This document shows positions 56,991 to 64,000 of a stretch of 64,000 nucleotides of DNA, piece after piece. Positions within the stretch are counted from its first letter, which is position 1; each line of letters opens with the position of its first letter. The DNA comes from Piliocolobus tephrosceles (Eukaryota; Chordata; Mammalia; Primates; Cercopithecidae), in contig NC_045438.1 of NCBI RefSeq assembly GCF_002776525.5, forward strand, positions 160,890,616 to 160,954,615, in the 5' to 3' direction. The position numbers were made by a program, and so were the translations under genes. The notes below the pieces were generated by a model that did not search any database, was not told the origin of the DNA, and saw only the letters and a list, made by a program, of their open reading frames with translations.

Positions 56991-57767
56991 ATTATCTTAC
57001 TATCCTCTCAGGTTTTTTTTTTAACCTCTTTGTGGCCCTGATAACTGTCTTATCTTCATATTTCAGTTCTGGGATATTTCTGGTGATAATCTCGGTGCAA
57101 GTCAGGGTTTACTGTTACTTGCAACCAGAAGCACAGCAATTGATGCACTCTTCCATCCACGCAGGGCAGGTTCTCTATGATCCACCTCTGGCATGTAGCT
57201 CAGCTTTTCACCCTCCCACTCCCCACCCAAACCTATCCATCCCTCAGTCTGGCTCTGGTCCTACCAGTTCCACCCAACCACTCCAATCCAGGCAATTTGC
57301 TCCTTTCTCTGTACATCTATGGCATGTACCTCTGGGCCACACAATGTAGCACTTAAACCTCACATTCTTTCCAAATCATTTGCGTGTGTGTGAACATGTG
57401 AGTGTGTGTGTGTATGTGTGTGTGCGCATGTGTGTTATTGCATAAGAAACAGCAACATTAAAGATAGGAGATAACCTATAACCCTTGTATATTCCCCAAT
57501 AGCATTCTTTTGATAGGCTTAGAATAATATTCAGTTTAGATAAATAATACAGTGAATGAACTATATGGTTACTTTTGATTTTCATCAACTTTCTATTTGC
57601 TAGGGAAGAAGTTTTATTTTATTTTGATAGGAAGATGGATGTTGGGAAAAGAATCTAAGCCACATAAGTCTATGTTTAACGTAAACATTTACTCCTACCT
57701 TTCAAACCTCTGTTGCAACCTTCAACCAGCCTCCATATGGTAAAAGTCTCTTTATGAATGCAGCATG
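56991..57767. other. Nothing recognised except a TG microsatellite
   Basis: Unique-looking; the 135-codon frame at 56942 has no domain. Confidence 0.5.
57378..57436. repeat. (TG)n-rich microsatellite
   Basis: TG runs broken by AACA, TA and CGCA. Confidence 0.9.
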
Positions 57768-58085
57768 AGGCCAGGCGCAGTGGCTCGCGCCTGTAATCCC
57801 AGCACTTTGGAAGGCTGAGGTGGGCAAATCGATTGAGCTCTGGAGTCTGAGACCAGCCTGGGCAATGTGACAAAACCCCATCTCTACCAAAAAAAAAATT
57901 AGCCAGGTGTGGTGGTGTGCACCTGTAGTCCTGCTACTTAGAGGGCTGAAGTCAGAAGATCCCTTGTGCCTGGGAAGTTGAGGCTACAGTAAGCCATGTT
58001 TGCACTACTGCGTTCCAGCTTGGGTCACAAAGTAAGACTGTCTCAAAAAACAAAAAAATGCGACTCTGTTTCAAAAAAAAAAACA
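57768..58085 (+). mobile_element. Old Alu with drifted tail
   Basis: gactgtctcaaaaaac then a second gactctgtttcaaaa: local tail duplication. Confidence 0.88.
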
Positions 58086-58141
58086 CAAAAAATTGCAGCA
58101 TAGAAGCTACATAAAAAGAGCCCAAGGAAGGAAAGAGATCA

Positions 58142-58278
58142 TTAGCCCATTTATGCCTAGTGTTCCATTATTGGAATGCTAAGCTTATGGGAGTTATTTA
58201 TATTCTACTGCTCAAGGTCATCGCTAAGATCTGATTTTTCACACAAATTTGCAACAACCTCTGGCATAAATGGGTTAA
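58142..58278. mobile_element. piggyBac-type MITE (MER85-like)
   Basis: 137-bp element with TTAG-CCCATTTATGCC at the left and GGCATAAATGGG-TTAA at the right: a perfect 12-bp inverted repeat and TTAA target ends, the left one mutated by one base. It has no coding capacity. Confidence 0.88.
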
Positions 58279-58334
58279 CTGGGTGGCATTTCATTCTGCT
58301 GTTCACATTTTCTACTTAAAAAAAAAAAAAATCA

Positions 58335-58650
58335 GGCTAGGTGTGGTGGCTCATGCCTGTAATCCTATCACTTTGGGAGGCCAAGGCAGGTGGATTGCTT
58401 GAGCTCAGGAGTTCCAGACCAGCCCGGGCAACGTGGTGAAACCCCAGCTCTACTAAAAACACAAACAATTAGCCAGGCATGGTGGCGTGTGCCTGTAATC
58501 TCAGCGACTCGGGAGACTGAGGCACGAGAATTGCTTGAACCTGGGAGGCAGAGGTTGCAATAAGCCGAGATAGCACCATTGCACTCAAGCCTAAGCGACA
58601 GAACGAGACTGTCTCAAACAACACAAACAAACAAACAAATAAATAAATAA
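58335..58650 (+). mobile_element. Alu with AAAC/AAAT tail
   Basis: Tail 58618-58653 is (AAAC)n then (AAAT)n. Confidence 0.9.
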
Positions 58651-58653
58651 ATA

Positions 58654-60261
58654 AGAGCAGACTCATGGGAGGCTGAGAGGCTTTGCAGTTCTGTGGCTTG
58701 TGGGTGCAGGAAGCAGCCCCAGAGCAGCACTGGCCACTCCCGGGGAAGGACAGACTGTTGACCTCCAAACTAGGGCAGGACGCTGACAGTCAAGGCTACT
58801 ACTTTTCAATTTCCCCTCCTCTTCTTGAAATTGTGTGTGACAGAGAAAGGCCCTAATAGGCCATCAGAAAGTGGATCCCATTTCCACATCTAGGGCACAG
58901 ATGAGATGACAGTCCTGCCCCTAAGCTGGGAAACCACCAAAGGAGCTCCTCTGGGCCTTCCTCATCCTGCTTCCAGGTGTTAACTGAGGAAGAGACACGA
59001 ACGTTAAGAGCAGCCCTTCAAGGGTACGGGTCATCTAACCCAAGAGCTGCCTGATTCTCAGCTGCCCTCCCAGGGGCAACCCAAGCTGTGAGGTCTGGCC
59101 TCTTGGTCCATCCGCAGTTTCCACTCTGTGAACATCTGCAAGCACTGGCCATCCACATTCCTAAAAGCCACAGGGTTCCGATGGCTCCAGCATCCACCCG
59201 TTTCCACACGCTGCGCGGCCTTTCCTATCTGTTAGTATTTGCAGACCCTTCCTTTTCCATCTAGCACAGTCGGTGCGGGCGTTGCCTCCACACCCCTGCA
59301 GCTCCAGTGGGCAGCAGTTGGGCCTCCCACAGCACAGCCAGCCCTACCCGCACCCAGCCTCCACCCGCAGGATCCAAAGCCCCCATAATGTGCCGAATAT
59401 AATCTTTCTTCCCTTCAAAACAACATAGTTCTAGGAAACAAATGCTGTGCTTGCTGGGATGCTGACAGTGGCTGGCACAAAGCCCATACCAAAAGGGGTG
59501 AGACCCCTTTGATGTGACCCTGCGACCAGGGAGAGCCCGCCGAGGCTGGGGGTGGGGCTCCCTTTGGCTTGAAGATAGAAGCAGCTGAAATTTCAAACCC
59601 AAAATACAATCATGCCGCGATCTTTTCTGGACCTGCCTTCTTGTAGGGGCTTGTTTTTTCTTCAACGCAAAAATATTTTCCCATTGTTAACTTATTTGAA
59701 ATTTTGCGTTTGTTTGTTTCCAGAACTGCCTTGTCTGCAGCAAGCCCATCTAGTCAGAGGGCTGGATTTTTGTCTCTGTGACACCTCTGGAAACTTAACC
59801 TCTCTGGAAAGCCGTCCCCAGAGATTCTTCTCTTTGTTCCCCACCCCCTGCCTCCAGAGGCAGGAGCATGTAAGCCCTCTCGGCCATCCCAGGACTCAGA
59901 ACCGCTCCCAAGGTCATGGTATTTTAGGGAGATGCTGGGAGAGCAATCCAGCGAATGCCTCAGGACTCCCGGCTGATTCCGTGGTCAAGATACTTTCTTC
60001 TCCGGCCACAGACTGACGGCAGCAAGCACGGGTGTACCTGTTCAGAAACCACCGCCGCAATGACGCTGCTGGAGTTCCTAACCCGAGCCGGCTTTCCAGC
60101 AAGGCCGCAGCTCCGGGCTTTCCACACTGCAGCAAGCTGGGCAACTAGATGCTCCACGAGGCTGCCACGAACAGAAAACAAACGGAACAAAACAAACATA
60201 AGCACCCAAAACAACAACCTGGCTCTCCTCCAGAATCCAAATGACCACTTGGCTACAAGCC
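58654..60261. other. Low-repeat, GC-moderate sequence
   Basis: The longest repeat-free stretch of the window. Several chance frames on both strands, none with domain features; leads into the CpG-rich patch. Confidence 0.5.
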
Positions 60262-60528
60262 AGAGGAAATCTGGGTTCTCAAGTGGCGCGGGGTCGGGAG
60301 CTCGGCTGGTGCCACAGACCCCGCCCTGCTGTCCCGCTCTCTGGGACTCAGGCTGCCAGGTGTGGGCCGCAGCTCCGTTCCCAGCTGCACCTGAGCCCAC
60401 AGCTGTGTCGCGTGGTCCCATGTCCCAAACGGGGCGTGGCTTCCTGACGCGATGACGAGGCCCTGAAAGCGAACCAGTTCCCCCTCCCCCACCCTCCCGG
60501 CTTAGGCCGGGGCAGGGCGGGCCCAGGT
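60262..60528 (+). promoter_or_regulatory. Candidate CpG-rich promoter and 5' exon end
   Basis: CpG-rich for this window (ggcgcggggtcgggagctcgg, tcgcgtgg, tgacgcgatgacgagg), with GC-box-like ggggcgtggc (60431) and gggcggg (60516), followed by a good donor CCCAG/GTAAAA (60526/60527). No downstream acceptor or coding exon was recognised. Confidence 0.35.
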
Positions 60529-61384
60529 AAAACTGTGAAGTCAGTAAGTTTGGCTTTTGGACTTCTCCACCCTCTCTTTTCCGGACTTCTCTCTGGACTT
60601 CCCACCACGCCCCTTCCACTGCCCTCCAACCCTCACCGTTTGCTCCACGCAGATGAGCCATTTACAATGTAGTGTGAACTGATCTGCCACTGGGGTCAAG
60701 GCCCTCGTCTGCTCTGGAGCCATATTCCCAGGAGCCGCGTGGGAGGTGAGGACCACAGTGATCCCCCTTCCTTCTCCATGGGCTGTGCTAAGGATGGAAA
60801 CACCACTTTGCCCTGGAGTGCTGTTTTTAAATCCAAAGGAGCCTGTTCGTCCAAGAACACTCACTCCTCATTTTGGAAGAGGGTAACAGAACGACACAAT
60901 GACACCGCAAGTGAATTTGTACTAGACTCGGAGAATTCGCAGGGGAAGCCAGCATTAATTGAGCGCTTCCTAGTGTCAAACTTTGAGCTTTCCCTGGCAG
61001 CACATTCACCTTCCTCACCGTCCTCATTTCAGATGAGGGAGTATATTCAGGAAGTTGGATTTGCCCACGTTCACCCAGTTAGTCAATACTGCAGGAAGCA
61101 GCATCCAACCTCCGCACTGTGGAGGTGAGCGGACCCAGGCCAGGTGGGAAATGTCGAATGACTTCCCCAAGCTCACTGATCCTGCGCTCAGCAACTCAGG
61201 AAATTCAGCTAAGCACCAGCTACGGCAGCCTATTTGGTTTTGGCTATAGCACCTTCTCCCTTCCTCTAAATGGCTTTGATCATTTTACTGATAGCATTGA
61301 GAATGTTACTTAATGAAGGCTAGTTAAAAATTCTGTTTTTTGGTGTTTGGGTTGTGTTGTTTTTCTTTTTCTTTCTTTCTTTCT
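60529..61384. other. Unclassified sequence with one MIR
   Basis: Follows the candidate promoter; no exon recognised. Confidence 0.5.
60955..61130 (-). repeat. MIR (antisense), degraded
   Basis: attaattgagcgcttcctag, ctcatttcagatgaggga, gttcacccagttagtc. Confidence 0.65.
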
Positions 61385-61670
61385 TTTTTTTTTTGAAACA
61401 GCATCTCACTCACCCAGGCTGGAGCACCATTACGGCTCACTGCAGCCTCAACCTCCCAGACTCAAGAGATCCTCCCACCACAGCCCCTGAATAGCTGAGA
61501 CCACAGTCGTGTGCCACCACACCTGGCTAATTTTTTTTTAGTTTTATTTTAATAGAGATGAGGTATTCTGTGTTGCCCAGGCTGGTTTCCAACTCCTGAG
61601 CTCAAGCAATCCTCTTGCCTCAGCCTCCCAAAGTGCTGGGATTACAGGTGTAAGCCACCGTACCTGGCCT
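61385..61670 (-). mobile_element. Old Alu
   Basis: Preceded by (TTTC)n; cactcacccaggctgg shows a deletion. Confidence 0.88.
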
Positions 61671-61825
61671 AAATTATTAATAGGCAAGGTATACATTTTT
61701 TTAAAAAAAGTAAAAAGGAGTAGCAGATCCTGGGCTAGAATCAGGTTCTCTTAACTCAAATCTGGGACTTTTCAATTACAGCACATGACTGCCTACTAAC
61801 ACCTGCATAAGTATTAACAAAACTG

Positions 61826-62135
61826 TAGGCTGGGTGCGGTGACTCACACCTGCAACCCCAGCACTTTGGGAGGCTGAGGCAGGTGGATCAACTGAGATCA
61901 GGAGTTTGAGACCAGCCTGGCTAACATGGTGAAATCCCGTCTCTACTAAAAATAGAAAAAAATTGGCTGGGTGTGGTGGCACATGCCTGTAATCCCAGTT
62001 ACTTGGGAGGCTGAGGCAGGAGGATTCCTTGAACCTGGGAGGCAGAGGTTGCCATGAGCCGAGATTGCACCTTTGCACTCCAGCCTGGATGACAAGATTG
62101 AGACTCCGTCTCAAGAAAAACAAAAACAACAACAA
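61826..62135 (+). mobile_element. Alu
   Basis: acaaaactgta / aaaaactgtaa on either side; tail (AAC)n. Confidence 0.92.
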
Positions 62136-62329
62136 CAAAAAAACTGTAAATGAATGGGTACCTATATGGTCGTATAGCAGCCTCCATGCACTATTATACC
62201 TTAAAATATGCTTCTCTGGTACATTCAACATTGTCCAAGTCTGACAAAAAGTGCTGTAGCTCTTATCCTTCATTTTATATGGAACGGCACCTATTAGGAA
62301 CCAAATGAGAAAAGTAAACAGTATTTATT

Positions 62330-62430
62330 TTTATTAACGTGTATTGTGTGCTAAATGACACGCCTGCATTATATCTCATTTAATCCTAACTGCAATATAA
62401 TGGATACCATTGTCCTCCAATTGACAAAAA
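62330..62430 (-). repeat. MIR (antisense), partial
   Basis: gtgtattgtgtgctaaatga, atctcatttaatcctaactg, ggataccattgtcctcc. Confidence 0.6.
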
Positions 62431-62573
62431 TCTTGCCATACTCTTTTTAGGAGCAACAAAATATACAATACAATTATGATCATCCTGATGTGCCTCAGGA
62501 AAACTACAGGTTAAATGTGGGGAACTACTTTCTGGAGTATCATTACTTGATGGGAGTTTAAAACTTCAAAAAT

Positions 62574-62631
62574 AACAGAAATTTATTATGAACTGGAGTG
62601 AAAAATTCAGATGAATTTTGTTTTAAGCTGA
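62574..62631. repeat. Left 58-bp direct repeat around L1
   Basis: aacagaaatttattatgaac...ttaagctga matches 63197-63254 with scattered substitutions. It abuts the first L1 base. Confidence 0.88.
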
Positions 62632-63196
62632 TAGAAGAGATAAGACGTGGTGTTGATAGATCAGTAGGGTGACTATAGTTAATATTTATTGATTGTATAT
62701 TTCAAAATTAGCTAGAATAATACAAATGTTCCTAGGGTAAAGAAAATAATTTTTTTTTTTTTTTTGAAACAGAGTCTCGCTCTGTTCCCCAGGCTAGAGT
62801 ACAGTGGCACAATCTAGGCTCACTGCAACCTCCACCTCCTGGGTTCAAGCAAGTCTCTTGCCTCAGCCTCCCGAGTAGCTAGGATTACAGGTGTGCACCA
62901 CTGTGCCTGGCCAATTTTTTTTTTTCTTTTTGTATTTTTAGTAGAGATGGGGTTTCACCATGTTAGCTAGGCTGGTCTTGAACTCCTGACCTCTAGTGAG
63001 CTGCCTGCCTCAGCCTCCCAAAGTGCTGGGATTACAGGCGTGAGCCACTGCACCTGGCCTAAGATAAAGATAAAGATTTAAGGTGATAAATATCCCAATT
63101 GCCTTGATTTGACTATATGAATATATCAAACTATCACATGTACCAAAAAAAGTGCATCTAATATGTATCAATTTTAAAAATAAATTAAAACGATTT
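62632..63196 (+). mobile_element. 5'-truncated L1 3' end flanked by 58-bp direct repeats
   Basis: tagggtgactatagttaata, gtatatttcaaaattagcta, cttgatttgactatatgaat and aaataaattaaaa form an L1 3' UTR, split by an Alu at 62752-63060. Related 58-bp segments at 62574-62631 and 63197-63254 flank it directly. Confidence 0.85.
62752..63060 (-). mobile_element. Alu in L1
   Basis: Splits the L1 3' end at 62632-63196. Confidence 0.92.
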
Positions 63197-63254
63197 AACA
63201 GGAATTTAGTATGAAGTGGAATGAAAAATTCACATGGACTTTTTTTAAAGCTGA
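63197..63254. repeat. Right 58-bp direct repeat around L1
   Basis: aacaggaatttagtatgaag...taaagctga follows the L1 A-rich tail directly. Confidence 0.88.
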
Positions 63255-64000
63255 AACGAGATTTGAAAGAAATGTCATGCCTCGAGGTGGAGTAGAAGCA
63301 CCTCAGTGATGTTCTTCCATCTTTGGCAGAAAAGTTTGAGGAACAAACTAATAAACTAACAAAACATTGTTGGGTAAAAAAACCCAGGTATTTTATGTCT
63401 CCTTTTATGTATTCTCAAGAAGTCTCATTTTCCCCCTTCTCTGTATATCATCTGTATTTAAACCAATTGGAATGGCAATTTTAACTTCAGGATTAATATT
63501 CCTGAATATGAAATTTTAAAGAGTCTTTGTGTGTGAGACCGGGTCTCACTCTGTCACCCACTGCAACCGAAGCCTCGACCTCCTGGGCTCAAATGATCCT
63601 CCCACCTCAGCCTCCTAAGTAGCTGGGACTACAGGCATTCACTAGCACACCCAGCTAATTTGTAAATTTTTGGTAGAGGTGGTATGTCTCTGTTACCCAG
63701 TGTAGTCTTGAACTCTTTGCCTCAAGAGATCCTCAGCCTCCCAAAGTGCTGGGATTACAGGTGTGAACCACAGCATCCAGCCTAAAAAAGTATCTTATAT
63801 AAGTTTAACTTGGACAGATTCTGGGGGGAAGTTCCTTCCTCTGTATGTTGTTTTATCCTGTATATCACATATCCACTAACGGAATTTACATTTCCTATCT
63901 CACCAAAAGGCGGGTGAAATTAATGTAAATATTTATTTGACCCAATATATGCAAAATATTACCATTTCAACACGTACCCAACATTTAAAAATTATTCTAT
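63255..64000. other. Unclassified AT-rich sequence with one Alu
   Basis: Nothing recognised apart from the Alu at 63535-63782. Confidence 0.5.
63535..63782 (-). mobile_element. Old, shortened Alu
   Basis: Right arm lacks the segment between ctctgtcaccca and ctgcaaccg. Confidence 0.88.

Noticed and set aside
53597..57349. Hidden RNA genes (tRNA, snRNA, 7SL)
   Set aside because: No tRNA box A/B pair in cloverleaf context and no U6/7SK-like start was found by eye; 7SL-like text is all Alu.
59960..60661. 233-codon antisense open frame
   Set aside because: GC-rich, stop-poor sequence with no recognisable domain; overlaps other chance frames on both strands.

Overview
The window is non-coding primate genomic DNA. 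About 65 Alu segments (roughly one per kilobase), plus L1, L2, MIR, MaLR and ERV-type LTRs and DNA-transposon fossils, make up most of it. Several of the youngest Alus (for example at 392-688, 7382-7673, 11281-11550 and 29895-30191) carry a right-arm variant reading gatccggccactgcac or gatccagccactgcac. I associate this variant with Old World monkey AluY lineages rather than human AluY, so a macaque/baboon/guenon-type genome is the best guess. Two runs of N (100 and 10 bases) show that this is a draft assembly. I recognise no intact protein-coding gene, tRNA, rRNA or CRISPR array. The long open frames are all chance frames in Alu, LINE, LTR, microsatellite or GC-rich DNA.

Layout. 0-15 kb: Alus, old L1 3' ends, an L1 mosaic (12.26-14.56 kb) carrying a TA-flanked Tigger-like MITE. 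15.19-17.39 kb: a processed pseudogene of HNRNPL (heterogeneous nuclear ribonucleoprotein L) with a 14-bp target-site duplication, a poly(A) tail, many frameshifts and an Alu in its 3' UTR. 19-28.6 kb: an inverted duplication of about 2 kb (arms 19093-20934 and 26479-28552) separated by about 5.5 kb that hold an L2, a MST-type LTR and Alus; truncation of repeats marks the right arm as the copy. 28.6-29.4 kb: a non-repeat stretch with an NRF1-like palindrome and GATA motifs. 29.8-34 kb: antisense L1 debris that contains two patches copied from sequence a few kilobases away. 34-38 kb: more antisense L1, nested Alus and a probable LTR.

38-49 kb: two related antisense ERV-type LTRs (39.69-40.26 and 43.77-44.53 kb), the second inserted in an Alu that is itself in an L1; a gapped purine-rich microsatellite; a 35-bp triplication; an unrelated sense LTR end (48.49-48.78 kb); and a textbook hAT element (49.26-49.59 kb). 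49.6-58 kb: L2, Alus, old repeat debris. 58.14-58.28 kb: a piggyBac-type MITE with TTAA ends. 58.6-61.2 kb: low-repeat DNA with a GC-rich, promoter-like patch near 60.3-60.5 kb. 61.4-64 kb: Alus and a truncated L1 flanked by unusually long (58 bp) direct repeats.

No set of genes works together here. The interest lies in the record of insertions, local copying events and nested elements, and in two small candidate regulatory patches. Repeat family names come from recognising consensus-like text by eye, not from a search, and element borders are good to about 5-20 bases unless a target-site duplication is quoted.
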